NCBI RefSeq assembly: GCF_001187435.1
Contig: NZ_LFXA01000018.1
Span: 310,001-374,000 of the forward strand
Reading direction: 5' to 3'
Source of the DNA: Streptomyces caatingaensis
GTDB lineage: Bacteria; Actinomycetota; Actinomycetes; Streptomycetales; Streptomycetaceae
DNA: 64,000 nt
Shown here: in pieces, positions 53,534 to 62,772 of the stretch
How positions within the stretch are numbered: the stretch's first letter is position 1
Layout: every line of letters starts with the position of its first letter
Position numbers and translations under genes: made by a program
Notes under the pieces: model-generated
Seen by the model: only the letters and a program-made list of their open reading frames with translations
Database searches by the model: none
Told to the model about the DNA's origin: nothing

Positions 53534-55186
53534 GTGGCAGGTACGGAAGCCGGCGCGCACGCCGCGCGCACCCGGGCGCTGGCCGTGCTGCGCGTCCGCA
53601 GCACCGCGCTGGCCGTCGCCCTGCTGCCGGCCGCCGCCGCCGTGGTGCTCCTCACGGGCTCGCTCACCGGCCGCATCCCGGACGGCAGCGCGGCGGGCGC
53701 CGCCGGCCCGGCCGTGACCGCGGCCGCCCTGGTCGTCCTCGCCCTCGCCGGGGTGGTGGCCGCGGTGGTCGTCCGGGCCCGGCCCGCGCTCAGCCCCACC
53801 GTGCCCGTCCCCGAAGAGACCGCCCCCGACCTCTACCGCCTGGTCCGCGACCTCGCCGACCGGCTCGACGTCCCGGCGCCCTCCGCCATAGCCCTCACCC
53901 CCGACTGCGACAGCTGGCTGGAGGACCGCACGCACCCCGCGCACCGCCCCCGCCCCGCGCCGGGCGGGCGCGGGGCCGCGCCGGTGCTGGTGATCGGCTC
54001 GCCGTTCCTGTGGTGGATGCGCGTCGCCGAGCTGCGCGCCCTGCTCGCCCCGGTCGTCGCCGGCACCGGCCCGTCCGCCCAGCCGGACATAGCGGCCGCC
54101 CGCCGCTTCGTCCGCGGCCTGGACGCCGCCGTGGCCGTCGCCGCCCGCCGCCCCCCGCTGGCCTTCGTCGGCTGGACGGCCAGGGTGCTGCTGCGCTCCT
54201 GCCGCGAGCACGCCGCCGAGATGGAGCGCGGCGTCGCCGCGGCCGCCGCCGAGCGCGCCCAGACCGTCGACTACGGTCTGCGGATCGTCGCCCAGGAGCA
54301 GGTCGGCCTCGCCTACGCCGGCTGGGACCGGCTGCTCAACCGCGTCGCCCTGCCCGCCTGGCGGATGGGCCGCTGGCCCTCCCGGCTGGACGCCGGCGTG
54401 GTCTCCGCGCTCACCGAGCTCTCCCGCCGCGACCGGCTCGCGGAGGGCTTCGCCTCCCGCCTCGGCGAGCGCCCCGCCTGCGACCTGCTGGAGGAGCCGG
54501 GCGTCATCGACGAGGCCGCCTCCCTGCTGGCCGCCCGCCTCTTCCACGGCGGCCCCGACCGGCCCGGCCCCGGCTGGACCCCGGTCAGCTGGAGCCAGTA
54601 CCCCGAGGAGGTCGTGGACCGCAAATGGCGGCTGGAGGCCGCCCGGCTGCACCGCGTCCTGGAGGACGTCCTCGACGACCTCACGGTCTGCCCCGCCGGG
54701 CCGCCGCCCCTCGCCGACGCCACCCCCGCCCCGCCCACCGTCGCCCGCGTCCTCGACCGCCTCACCGGCCCGGCCGGCCCGGGCGTCGGCGCGCGGCTGG
54801 GCGCCCGGCTCAGCGCCGAGCTGGCCCGCGAGGCCGGTCACCGCGCCGCCGGCCCCCGGCCGCCCGGCGGTCCGGGCGCGCGCGGCGCCGACGGGCCGCG
54901 GTGCGACGGGCTCGTCCCGCTGTTCCCGCCCCAGCCGCCGCGCAGCGACCGCGAGTTGCTCACCGACCACGTCACGGCCATGGTCTGCTGCGCCGCCGTG
55001 GACACCGCGGGCGCGGTCCCCGGCCTCGACTGGCTCGACGGCCCCGCCCTGCTGGTCGGCGGCGCCCGCCGCGCCGACCTGGCCCGCACGGTGCTCAGCC
55101 TCGTCGAGGACGGGGACGGGGAGCCGCTGCGCGCCTGGCTGGGCGAGGTCGGGGTGCGCCCGGAGAAGCCGGTCCGGCTCGGCTGA
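53534..55186 (+). CDS. Membrane protein resembling M48 peptidase without HExxH
   Basis: About 550 residues. Two N-terminal membrane helices (~15-45 and ~60-85) are followed by a domain laid out like an M48 zinc protease: DLYRLVRDLADRLDVPAPSA, APVLVIGSPFLWWM, then AELRALLAPVVAGTGPSAQP. The last segment aligns with the place where M48 enzymes carry HExxH, but both His and the Glu are absent. The rest is Ala/Arg/Pro-rich with long helices. It is likely non-catalytic. The start is uncertain (GTG 53522 is an alternative). The 299 bp after purD contain no other gene. It is co-directional with purD and purC. Confidence 0.55.
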   Translation: MAGTEAGAHAARTRALAVLRVRSTALAVALLPAAAAVVLLTGSLTGRIPDGSAAGAAGPAVTAAALVVLALAGVVAAVVVRARPALSPTVPVPEETAPDLYRLVRDLADRLDVPAPSAIALTPDCDSWLEDRTHPAHRPRPAPGGRGAAPVLVIGSPFLWWMRVAELRALLAPVVAGTGPSAQPDIAAARRFVRGLDAAVAVAARRPPLAFVGWTARVLLRSCREHAAEMERGVAAAAAERAQTVDYGLRIVAQEQVGLAYAGWDRLLNRVALPAWRMGRWPSRLDAGVVSALTELSRRDRLAEGFASRLGERPACDLLEEPGVIDEAASLLAARLFHGGPDRPGPGWTPVSWSQYPEEVVDRKWRLEAARLHRVLEDVLDDLTVCPAGPPPLADATPAPPTVARVLDRLTGPAGPGVGARLGARLSAELAREAGHRAAGPRPPGGPGARGADGPRCDGLVPLFPPQPPRSDRELLTDHVTAMVCCAAVDTAGAVPGLDWLDGPALLVGGARRADLARTVLSLVEDGDGEPLRAWLGEVGVRPEKPVRLG

Positions 55187-55222
55187 GCGCGGCGCGGCCA
55201 GGGGAAGCGGAGGGAGGGCGGG

Positions 55223-56602
55223 GTGGACGGCTGGGAGTCCGGCGCGCTCGCGCACGCCGCGGCCGACCCCTTCCGCGCGGCCCCCCCGCTGCCCTGGCTG
55301 CACGGCACCGCCGACGCGCCCTGGTACGCGGCCGACGACGTCCGCCGTCCCGTCCGCGGCTTCACCTCCCGGCCCTCCGTCACCGCCGGCGAGACCCTGG
55401 ACCTGCGCGTCACCGTCGAGCCCCCGCGCCCCTTCACCGTGACCGTCCACCGCGTCGGTCACTACGCCGGGCACGGGGCCGCCACCGTCGCCGAGAGCCC
55501 GCCCCTGGCCGGGACGGCCCAGCCGCCGCCCCTCGTCGCCGACCGGGCCGTCTCCTGCCACCACTGGTGGCTCTCCTGGCGCCTGCCCGTCCCCGCCCAC
55601 TGGCCGCCCGGCGCCTACGTCGCCGTCCTCGCCACCGCCGGCGGCGACCGCGCCCACGTGCCCTTCACCGTCCGCGACCCGGCCCCCACCGACCTGCTGC
55701 TCGTCCTGCCCGACCTCAGCTGGGACGCCCACAACCTCTACCCCGAGGACGGCCGTACCGGCGCCGCCCTGCACCGCGCCTGGGACGAGGACGGCCGGCT
55801 GCTCGGCGAGGAGGACGCGGCGGTCACCGTCTGCGCCGACCGCCCCTACGCGGGCACCGGCCTGCCCCCGGACATCGGGCACGCCTACGACGTCATCCGC
55901 TGGGCCGAGCGCCAGGGCTACGACCTCGGCTGCGCCCACGCCTCCGACCTGCACGCGGGCCGCGTCGACCCGGCCCGCCACCGCGGCCTGGTCTTCCCCG
56001 GCCCCGCCCCGTACTGGTCGGCGCCCCTGCGGCACGCCGCCGAGGCCGCCCGCGACGCCGGCACGTCCCTGGTCTTCCTCGGCGCCGGCGCCCTCCTCCG
56101 GCAGGTCGCCACGGCCCCCTCGCCGGCCGGCCCCGACCGGCTGCTGACCTGCCGCCGGTCCCGCGCGTCCGGCCGCTCCGCGGCGCGCTGGCGCGACGCC
56201 GCCCCCGAGCAGCAGCTCCTGGGCATCCAGTACGCGGGCCGGGTCCCCGCCCCCGCCCCCCTGGTCGTCCGCAACGCCCGGCACTGGCTGTGGGAGGGCA
56301 CCGGCGCGGCCGAGGGCGAGGAGCTCCCCGGCCTGGTCGCGGGCGCCGCCGACCGCTACCACCCGCGCACGGCCCTGCCCGCGCACACCGAGCGCGTCCT
56401 GCTCGCCCACTCCCCGTACCGGGACGCCAAGGGCGCCCGGCGCCACCAGGAGACGTCCCTCTACCGGGCCCCGAGCGGCGCCCTGGTCTTCGCCGCCGGC
56501 ACCTCCGCCTGGGCCCCCGCCCTGGACCGCGCGGGCCACACGGACGCCCGGATCCAGCGCGCCACGGCCAACCTCCTCGACCACATCTGCAAACCCGCCT
56601 GA
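55223..56602 (+). CDS. N,N-dimethylformamidase beta-subunit-like protein
   Basis: A 459-residue protein. The N-terminal ~150 residues are beta-rich (VRGFTSRPSVTAGETLDLRV, then FTVTVHRVGHYAGHGA). The larger part resembles the C-terminal domain of N,N-dimethylformamidase large subunits (LLVLPDLSWDAHNLYPEDGR, YDVIRWAERQGYDLGCAHAS, LVFPGPAPYWSAPLRHAAE). It has no signal peptide. Small-subunit and other catabolic genes are absent, so the substrate is unknown. It starts 36 bp after the M48-like gene and ends 68 bp before purC. Confidence 0.7.
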   Translation: MDGWESGALAHAAADPFRAAPPLPWLHGTADAPWYAADDVRRPVRGFTSRPSVTAGETLDLRVTVEPPRPFTVTVHRVGHYAGHGAATVAESPPLAGTAQPPPLVADRAVSCHHWWLSWRLPVPAHWPPGAYVAVLATAGGDRAHVPFTVRDPAPTDLLLVLPDLSWDAHNLYPEDGRTGAALHRAWDEDGRLLGEEDAAVTVCADRPYAGTGLPPDIGHAYDVIRWAERQGYDLGCAHASDLHAGRVDPARHRGLVFPGPAPYWSAPLRHAAEAARDAGTSLVFLGAGALLRQVATAPSPAGPDRLLTCRRSRASGRSAARWRDAAPEQQLLGIQYAGRVPAPAPLVVRNARHWLWEGTGAAEGEELPGLVAGAADRYHPRTALPAHTERVLLAHSPYRDAKGARRHQETSLYRAPSGALVFAAGTSAWAPALDRAGHTDARIQRATANLLDHICKPA

Positions 56603-56670
56603 CCCCCTGCCGGGGCCGCCCCGGCCATGCGGCAGAATCGAGACGTTTGGACAAACCACCAGGAGGACGC

Positions 56671-57579
56671 GTGTCCGGATTCGTCGAGAAGCCCGAACCC
56701 GTGCAGGTGCCCGGACTTGTGCACCTGCACACGGGCAAGGTCCGCGACCTGTACCGGGACGGGGACGGGCGGCTCGTGATGGTCGCCAGCGACCGGATGT
56801 CCGCCTACGACTGGGTGCTGCCCACCGGGATCCCCGACAAGGGCCGCATCCTCACCCAGCTGTCCCTGTGGTGGTTCGACCGCCTCACCGACCTCGTCGC
56901 GAACCACGTCCTCTCCACCGAGCCGCCGGCCGGCGCCCCCGCCGACTGGGCGGGCCGCACGCTCGTCTGCCGCTCCCTCGACATGCTCCCCGTCGAGTGC
57001 GTCGCCCGCGGCTACCTGACCGGCTCCGGCCTGGCCGAGTACGAGCAGACGCGCACCGTCTGCGGCCTCGCCCTCCCCGAGGGCCTCGTCGACGGCTCCG
57101 AGCTGCCCTCCCCGATCTTCACGCCCGCGGCGAAGGCGGAGGTCGGCGAGCACGACGAGAACGTCTCCTACGAGGAGGTGGCCCGGCAGGTCGGCGCCGA
57201 GACGGCGGCGGAGCTGCGGCAGGCGACGCTCGCGGTCTACGACCGGGCGCGGGAGATCGCCCGGGACCGCGGGATCGTCCTCGCCGACACGAAGTTCGAG
57301 TTCGGCCGGGACCCCTCGGACGGCGGCCGGCTCTACCTCGCGGACGAGGTCCTCACCCCCGACTCCTCCCGCTTCTGGCCGGCCGACCAGTGGACCCCCG
57401 GCCGCCGCCAGCCCTCCTTCGACAAGCAGTACGTCCGCGACTGGCTCGCTTCCCCCGCCTCCGGCTGGGACCGCCACGGCGGCACCCCCCCGCCGCCCCT
57501 CCCCGACGACGTCGTCGCCCAGACCCGGGCCCGCTACGTGGAGGCGTACGAACGCCTGACGCTGACCCGCTGGCAGTGA
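56671..57579 (+). CDS. purC: SAICAR synthetase
   Basis: A 302-residue enzyme ligating aspartate to CAIR in purine synthesis. HTGKVRDLYRDGDGRLVMVA at the N-terminus (ATP site), DRMSAYDWVLPTGIPDKG, VECVARGYLTGSG, and late LADTKFEFG and DEVLTPDSSRFW are diagnostic. GTG start with AGGAGGACGC upstream. The length is normal for the actinobacterial enzyme. Confidence 0.97.
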   Translation: MSGFVEKPEPVQVPGLVHLHTGKVRDLYRDGDGRLVMVASDRMSAYDWVLPTGIPDKGRILTQLSLWWFDRLTDLVANHVLSTEPPAGAPADWAGRTLVCRSLDMLPVECVARGYLTGSGLAEYEQTRTVCGLALPEGLVDGSELPSPIFTPAAKAEVGEHDENVSYEEVARQVGAETAAELRQATLAVYDRAREIARDRGIVLADTKFEFGRDPSDGGRLYLADEVLTPDSSRFWPADQWTPGRRQPSFDKQYVRDWLASPASGWDRHGGTPPPPLPDDVVAQTRARYVEAYERLTLTRWQ

Positions 57580-57622
57580 GCGCGGGCCGGGGGCGGAACG
57601 AACCCACCTAGAGTGGGGACGC

Positions 57623-58318
57623 ATGGCCACCCCCACCCCCCTCCTCGTCGTGGACGACGACCCGGACGTCCGCGAAGCCGTCGCCGACAGCCTCCGCGTG
57701 GAGGGCTACGAGGTCCGCACCGCCAAGGACGGCCTGGAAGCCCTCGAAGCCCTGGCCGAGGAGCAACCCGCCGCCCTCGTCCTCGACCTCGCCATGCCCG
57801 TCCTCGACGGCCTCTCCGTCTGCCGGCGCCTGCGCGACCTCGGGGACCGCACCCCCGTGCTCGTCCTCACCGCGCGGGACGCCGTCTCCGACCGCGTCGC
57901 GGGCCTGGACGCCGGAGCCGACGACTACCTCGTCAAGCCCTTCGCCCTCGACGAGCTCCTCGCCCGCCTCCGCGCCCTGCTCCGCCGCGTGGCCCCCGCC
58001 GGCGCGCAGGCGGACGAGCGGCGGCTGACGTTCGAGGACCTGACCGTGGACCCGGTCACCCGCACCGGCACCCGCTCCGGCGTCCACCTCGACTTCACCC
58101 GCACCGAGTTCACGCTCCTGGAGCTGTTCCTGCGGAACCCCGGCCAGGTCCTGCCCCGGGAGACGATCCAACAGCACGTCTGGGGCACCGACTTCGGCCC
58201 GGAGTCCAACTCCCTCTCCGTCTACATCGGTTACCTCCGCCGCAAGCTGGAGCAGGGCGGCGGCCCCCGCCTCCTGCACACCGTGCACGGCGTCGGCTAC
58301 CGGCTGGCGGCCCGGTGA
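57623..58318 (+). CDS. OmpR/PhoB-type response regulator
   Basis: A 231-residue regulator. The receiver has VVDDDPD, phosphoacceptor D55 in LVLDLAMPV and Lys105 in DDYLVKPFALDE. The C-terminal winged helix contains LDFTRTEFTLLELFLRNPGQ and VHGVGYRLAAR. It is close to the MprA/PrrA subgroup. It overlaps its kinase by GTGA. Targets are unknown. Confidence 0.93.
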   Translation: MATPTPLLVVDDDPDVREAVADSLRVEGYEVRTAKDGLEALEALAEEQPAALVLDLAMPVLDGLSVCRRLRDLGDRTPVLVLTARDAVSDRVAGLDAGADDYLVKPFALDELLARLRALLRRVAPAGAQADERRLTFEDLTVDPVTRTGTRSGVHLDFTRTEFTLLELFLRNPGQVLPRETIQQHVWGTDFGPESNSLSVYIGYLRRKLEQGGGPRLLHTVHGVGYRLAAR

Positions 58319-59757
58319 ACCCCCGCACGGAACCCGGGACGAGGGCCCGCACCGGAGCCCGCACGAGGGCCCGCGTCAAGGCCCGCCTCCGCACCCGCCT
58401 CGCCCTCGTCACGACGGCCGCCGTCGCCCTCGTCGCCCTCGGCGTGCTCGCCGCCGCGTACGTCGTCATCCGCTACGAGATCAGGAACCAGCTCGACCTC
58501 CAGCTGAAGCAGCAGTCCGGCGTGCTCGTCCAGCAGGGCAGGCAGGGCGGCACCGGCGTGCTGTACGGGGAGTGCGCCTGGCTCGCGGCCCCGGCCTGCG
58601 CCCAGGTCGTCCCGGCCGACCCGGCGGCTCCCGGACAGGGCGGGCTGGTCCTGCCCGTCACCGGCGCCACGCGCCGCGTCGCGGCCGGCACCCTCGGCCC
58701 GTACTACAGCGACATCGTCCGCGACGGCCGCTCGCTGCGGATGTACACGACGCCCCTCGGCGGCGGCCGCGCGCTCCAGGTCGCCGTGCGCTCCGACACC
58801 GTGGAGAAGGGCGTCCACCAGGCCGGCCTGCTCCTCGGCGCGGTCGGCGGCGCCGGGGTGCTGCTGGCGGCCGGCCTCGGCTACTTCTCCTCCCGCACGG
58901 CGCTGCGCCCCGTGACCCGGCTCACCGCGACCGCCGAGCGCATCGCCGCCACCCGCGACCCGGCCCACCGCATCGAGCTGCCGCCCCACGAGGCCGCCCG
59001 CGGCGACGAGATCACCCGCCTCACCGACAGCTTCAACACCATGCTCGGCGAGCTGGAGGACGCCGTCGCCGCCCAGCGCCGCCTCGTCGCGGACGCCTCC
59101 CACGAACTGCGCACCCCGCTCACCGCGCTCCGCACCAACGCCGAACTCCTCGCCCGCGCCGAGCGGCTCACCCCCGCGCAGCGCGACCGCGCCGCGGCCG
59201 CCCTGGGCCGCCAGTTGCGCGAGGTCACGGGCCTGGTCAACGACCTGATCGAACTGGCCCGGGACGAGGAGCCGCAGCAACTCGTCGAGCCCGTACGGCT
59301 GGACCTGCTCACCGAACGCTGCACGGCCGACGCGCGCGGTCACTGGCCGGACACCCCGTTCGCCGTGGACACGGAGGAGACCACGGTGGCCGGCGTCCCG
59401 GCACGCCTCGCCCGGCTCCTGTCCAACCTCCTCGACAACGCGGCCAAGTTCAGCCCGCCCGGCGGCACCGTCGAGGTCCGGCTCGGCCGGGACACCACGG
59501 GTCACATCGACCTCACGGTCCGCGACCACGGCCCGGGGATCTCCGCCGAGGACCTGCCGTACGTCTTCGACCGCTTCTACCGCTCCCGCCAGGCCCGGGC
59601 CCTGCCCGGCTCCGGGCTCGGCCTCGCCATGGCCCGGCAGATCGCCCGCGCCCACGGGGCCGGACTCACCGCGGAACGCCCCGAGGGCGGCGGCGCCCTC
59701 TTCCGCCTCCGCTTCCCCGGCCGTGGCACGGGGAACGCGGCGGACGGGGAGCGCTAG
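58315..59757 (+). CDS. HisKA/HATPase sensor kinase (MprB/PrrB-like)
   Basis: A 480-residue kinase. An Arg-rich start and membrane helix (~25-50) lead to an outer domain with two Cys (~65-165), a second membrane helix (~180-200), then HAMP. The phosphoacceptor is in ADASHELRTPLTALRTNAEL, followed by the HATPase with NLLDNAAKF, DHGPGISAED and SGLGLAMARQIARAHG. GTG start overlaps the regulator. Its stop codon directly abuts the tRNA-containing repeat at 59758. Confidence 0.92.
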   Translation: MNPRTEPGTRARTGARTRARVKARLRTRLALVTTAAVALVALGVLAAAYVVIRYEIRNQLDLQLKQQSGVLVQQGRQGGTGVLYGECAWLAAPACAQVVPADPAAPGQGGLVLPVTGATRRVAAGTLGPYYSDIVRDGRSLRMYTTPLGGGRALQVAVRSDTVEKGVHQAGLLLGAVGGAGVLLAAGLGYFSSRTALRPVTRLTATAERIAATRDPAHRIELPPHEAARGDEITRLTDSFNTMLGELEDAVAAQRRLVADASHELRTPLTALRTNAELLARAERLTPAQRDRAAAALGRQLREVTGLVNDLIELARDEEPQQLVEPVRLDLLTERCTADARGHWPDTPFAVDTEETTVAGVPARLARLLSNLLDNAAKFSPPGGTVEVRLGRDTTGHIDLTVRDHGPGISAEDLPYVFDRFYRSRQARALPGSGLGLAMARQIARAHGAGLTAERPEGGGALFRLRFPGRGTGNAADGER

Positions 59758-59764
59758 AACGCCG

Positions 59765-59793
59765 AAGGCCCCGGTCGTGGTGACCGGGGCCTT
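59765..59793. terminator. Bidirectional terminator, copy A
   Basis: A perfect 12-bp stem (AAGGCCCCGGTC) with GTGGT loop lies between the kinase gene and the tRNA, able to end both. Confidence 0.8.
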
Positions 59794-59801
59794 CGCTCTG
59801 G

Positions 59802-59874
59802 AGCGGACGACGAGGCTCGAACTCGCGACCTCAACCTTGGCAAGGTTGCGCTCTACCAACTGAGCTACGTCCGC
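59802..59874 (-). tRNA. tRNA-Gly(GCC), copy A
   Basis: A 73-nt cloverleaf on the minus strand: acceptor GCGGACG/CGTCCGC, anticodon stem CAACC/GGTTG, loop TTGCCAA (anticodon GCC), T loop TTCGAGC. Discriminator U is followed by encoded CCA (59799-59801). Confidence 0.95.
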
Positions 59875-59910
59875 ATGCGCTCCGCGCGTTTCCGTGCGGT
59901 GCGGGTTCCA

Positions 59911-60516
59911 CTATAGCCAACCCTGAGCGCGTGCGATGCGCGCCGCCGCATGGCGGTTCTCCGCACCGAGCTTCGCGGTGGCCGCCGAGAGGTAGTTGCG
60001 GACCGTCCCGACGGTCAGCCGGGCCCGCTCCGCGATCTCCGCGACGGGCGCCCCATCCTCCGCCAGCTCCAGCAGTTCGGCCTCGCGGGCGGTCAGCGGG
60101 GAGTCCCCCGCGCTGATCGCGTCGGCCGCCAACTCCGGGTCCACATAACGGCTTCCGCCGTGCACGGTGCGGATGATCTCGGCGAGCCGCTGGGCCGAGA
60201 CGGTCTTCGGGACGAACCCCCGCACCCCCGCCTCCAGGGCCCGCTTGAGGTGTCCGGGCCGGCCGTGCCCGGTCACGATCATGGTGCGGCAGCCGGGGAG
60301 TTCGGATCTCAGCGTTGTGGCCACTGTCACACCGTCCGCGCCCGGCATCTGGAGATCCAGCACCGCGACATCGGGCCGGTGCGCCCGCGCCATGGCGATC
60401 GCCTCCGGTCCCGAGGCGGCCTCGGCGACCACGCGGAGATCGTCCTCCAGCCCGAGGAGCGCGGCGAGCGCGCCGCGGATGAGGTGCTCGTCGTCGGCGA
60501 GCATCACCGTGATCAA
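59911..60516 (-). CDS. DesR-like NarL response regulator
   Basis: A 201-residue regulator. The receiver has LADDEHLI, phosphoacceptor D54 in VAVLDLQMPGADG and Lys104 in VRGFVPKTVSA. The LuxR helix-turn-helix has LTAREAELLELAEDG and RARLTVGTVRNYLSAATAKL. It is the last gene of a minus-strand unit (ABC ATPase, permease, kinase, regulator), overlapping the kinase by ATGA. Its likely target is the promoter of that unit, with CGTCATG direct repeats at 63778-63806. Confidence 0.92.
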   Translation of the reverse strand: MITVMLADDEHLIRGALAALLGLEDDLRVVAEAASGPEAIAMARAHRPDVAVLDLQMPGADGVTVATTLRSELPGCRTMIVTGHGRPGHLKRALEAGVRGFVPKTVSAQRLAEIIRTVHGGSRYVDPELAADAISAGDSPLTAREAELLELAEDGAPVAEIAERARLTVGTVRNYLSAATAKLGAENRHAAARIARAQGWL

Positions 60517-61988
60517 GAGCTCTCCCCTCCGCGCGCGGCGAGCACGGCGCCCCCGCCCCCCGGGACGGCCCCCGCCGCCGCCTCCTCGTCCCGCGCCCCC
60601 TGCACCTCCCCGGCCGCGAGCGCCCCTTCGGACCCGGCACCCCGTGCCTCCTCGGTCGCCGGCACCTCCTCGTCCCGCGCGGCCCGCGCCTCCCCGGTCA
60701 CGCGCGCCCCCTCGACCGCGAGCGCCCCTTCACCCCCCGCACCCCCTGACTCCTCCGTCACACGCGCCTCCTCGGCCGCGAGCGGCAGCTCCACCGTCAC
60801 CCGGAACGTCCCCTTGCCCCGGCGCTCGGCCGCGAGCGTCCCGCCCAGCGCGGCGGCCCGCTCGCGCAGCCCCGCGAGCCCGGAGCCGCCCCCGGAACCG
60901 CCCGCGCCACCGGACCCCACCCCGTCGTTCTCCATGATCATCACCACCCGGCCGTCGGCCGTCCGCAGCCGCACCGCGCACCGCCCGGCCTCCGCGTGCC
61001 GCAGCACGTTCGTCGTCCCCTCCCGGACCGTCCAGGCCAGCACCGACCGCACCGCGGACGGCAGTTCCTCCCGCACCGTGTCGTCGACGCGGCAGGCGAT
61101 GCCCGCCGCGCCCAGGACGGCACGCGCCCCGGCCAGTTCCGCCGAGAGGTCCGCCTCCCGGTATCCACGGACCACCTCGCGCATGTCCCGCTGCGCGTCC
61201 CGGGCTATGCGCTGCACCTCGGCCATCTGCTCCACCGCCGCGGGCGACCCCCGCCGGGCCAGCTGCCCGGCGAGCTCGCTCTTGAGGGCGATCACCGTGA
61301 GATTGCGGCCGAGGACGTCGTGCACGTCCCGGGAGAAGCGCAGCCGCTCCTCCGCGACGGCCAGCCGCGCCTGCACGGCCCGCGCCGTCTCCGCCTCCCA
61401 CATCACCGCGAGCACCCAGCCCGTGGTCCGCACCGTCGACAGACTCCACAGCGCCAGGAACCAGACGAGGAAGACGACGACCACCGCCCCCGCCGGCCGC
61501 CCCCCGAACAGCAGGACGAGCACCCCCGCCACCGGCCCGCCCACCAGGCACCACAGCAGATACGTCCGTACCCGGGCGGCCAGCAGGCTCAGCGCCCCGA
61601 AGAACGTCAGCCCGCCGGACAGGAGCGCGGTGCCCCGTGCCGTGGCGTGCGTGACCCCGTCGGTGCGGACCAGGGCGACCACCGCGACGATGGTGGCCAC
61701 CTGCAACACCCCGGCGAGGACGGCCCGCCGCCAGGGAGCCGGCCGCCTCATCCGGTAATGCTCGAGCGCGCGCCGGAGCAGGCCCACTCCCAGCACGCAC
61801 TGCCCCAGGGACAGCACGCACACCGCCTGCGACAGCCCCCGCCCCTCCCCGGTCTCGCTCAGCAGGGTGGGACTCGCGCTGAGCGGAAAGACGAACGGCA
61901 GCAGATACAGCGTCCAGCGCATATAGCTGTCCACCTGGGCGATCCTGCTCCGCCCCCGCCAGCCCGTCAGCCGTGCCGGTACCCCCAT
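60513..61988 (-). CDS. DesK-like sensor histidine kinase with repetitive tail
   Basis: A 491-residue kinase. Five or six membrane helices span ~25-200. A cytosolic coiled coil leads to His223 in SRDVHDVLGRNLTVIALKSE and a HATPase ending near 403 (SGLAGLRERAAALGG). This resembles DesK-type membrane sensors. Residues 404-491 are an unusual Ala/Glu/Gly/Arg-rich tail with a 34-residue period (EGALAVEGARV at 420, EGALAAGEVQG at 454); the DNA has matching repeats. The start is ATG 61988. The permease gene ends 14 bp upstream of it. Confidence 0.88.
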   Translation of the reverse strand: MGVPARLTGWRGRSRIAQVDSYMRWTLYLLPFVFPLSASPTLLSETGEGRGLSQAVCVLSLGQCVLGVGLLRRALEHYRMRRPAPWRRAVLAGVLQVATIVAVVALVRTDGVTHATARGTALLSGGLTFFGALSLLAARVRTYLLWCLVGGPVAGVLVLLFGGRPAGAVVVVFLVWFLALWSLSTVRTTGWVLAVMWEAETARAVQARLAVAEERLRFSRDVHDVLGRNLTVIALKSELAGQLARRGSPAAVEQMAEVQRIARDAQRDMREVVRGYREADLSAELAGARAVLGAAGIACRVDDTVREELPSAVRSVLAWTVREGTTNVLRHAEAGRCAVRLRTADGRVVMIMENDGVGSGGAGGSGGGSGLAGLRERAAALGGTLAAERRGKGTFRVTVELPLAAEEARVTEESGGAGGEGALAVEGARVTGEARAARDEEVPATEEARGAGSEGALAAGEVQGARDEEAAAGAVPGGGGAVLAARGGESS

Positions 61989-62001
61989 GTCCTCCCCCGT
62001 C

Positions 62002-62772
62002 TCAGCGCCGCGGCTCCCAACGGAACCACCGCTTCACAGCAAACACGGCCATCCCCGTCCAGGCCAAGGCGGTCATCACATGCCCTATCGCCGCATAGGC
62101 GCCCATTCCCCCGAGCCAGCCGCCGCGCATCAGCGCCAGGGCCGGGCTCAGCGGCAGCAGCTCGCACACCGAGGCCACCGGCGCGGGCAGGAGCTCCGGC
62201 GGAACGCCGATCCCCGAGCCCATCAGCGAGACGAGGAACAGCGGCAACGTCACGAGCTGGGCACTCTCCACGGACCGCGCCCACGCGGACGTCACCGCGG
62301 CGAGCGTGGCGCACACCACGATGCCCAGCACCAGCCCGGCCACCATCAGATCCGGCCGGGCCGGACCCCGCATCCCCAGCCGGCCCACGCCCACGACCGC
62401 CAGCAGCGCGCACTGCGCCACCGATATCAGCACGGCGGGCAGCGCCGTCCCCGCGAGGATCTCCGGATCCCGTGCCTCCCCGCAGCGCAGCCGCTTGAGG
62501 ACGAGCTCCTCGCGCCGCGCCACATAGGCGCTGACGAGGTTCTGGTGGACCACGAAGAGCAGGACGAACCCGAAACCGGCCGTCAGCGCCAGCTCGTCGA
62601 GGGACATCCCGGTCTCGCCGAGGCCGAGCCCGTCGATGCCGCCGATGCTCCTCCGCATGGCCCAGGCCATCAACGGGGGCACCAGCACGGCCACATGGAG
62701 GGCGAGACGGTTCCGTCCGAGCAGGGTCAGCTCGGCGCGGCCCAGGGCCAGCACGCGCGTCATGGCCTTCAC
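62002..62772 (-). CDS. ABC-2 type transporter permease
   Basis: A 256-residue membrane protein with six helices and the ABC-2 export layout: N-terminal ALGRAELTLLGRNRLALHVA, a coupling loop ARREELVLKRLRCGEA, and later helices. The loop KRLRCG matches the conserved KRLR-T/S motif in actinobacterial drug and lipid exporters. It overlaps the ATPase gene by 4 bp. Substrate unknown; natural-product or lipid export is typical. Confidence 0.88.
   Translation of the reverse strand: MKAMTRVLALGRAELTLLGRNRLALHVAVLVPPLMAWAMRRSIGGIDGLGLGETGMSLDELALTAGFGFVLLFVVHQNLVSAYVARREELVLKRLRCGEARDPEILAGTALPAVLISVAQCALLAVVGVGRLGMRGPARPDLMVAGLVLGIVVCATLAAVTSAWARSVESAQLVTLPLFLVSLMGSGIGVPPELLPAPVASVCELLPLSPALALMRGGWLGGMGAYAAIGHVMTALAWTGMAVFAVKRWFRWEPRR

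Larger units (their letters stand above)
59758..59894. repeat. 137-bp repeat, copy A (terminator + tRNA-Gly + 5' flank)
   Basis: It matches 63864-64000 at 135 of 137 positions; differences are at 59799 (T/C) and 59878 (C/T). The second copy reaches the window end, so true length may be greater. The pair flanks 4 kb containing four genes. Confidence 0.95.

Noticed and set aside
54010..56670. Long in-frame extension upstream of purC
   Set aside because: It is out of frame with two real genes; purC has a clear AGGAGGACGC ribosome site before GTG 56671.
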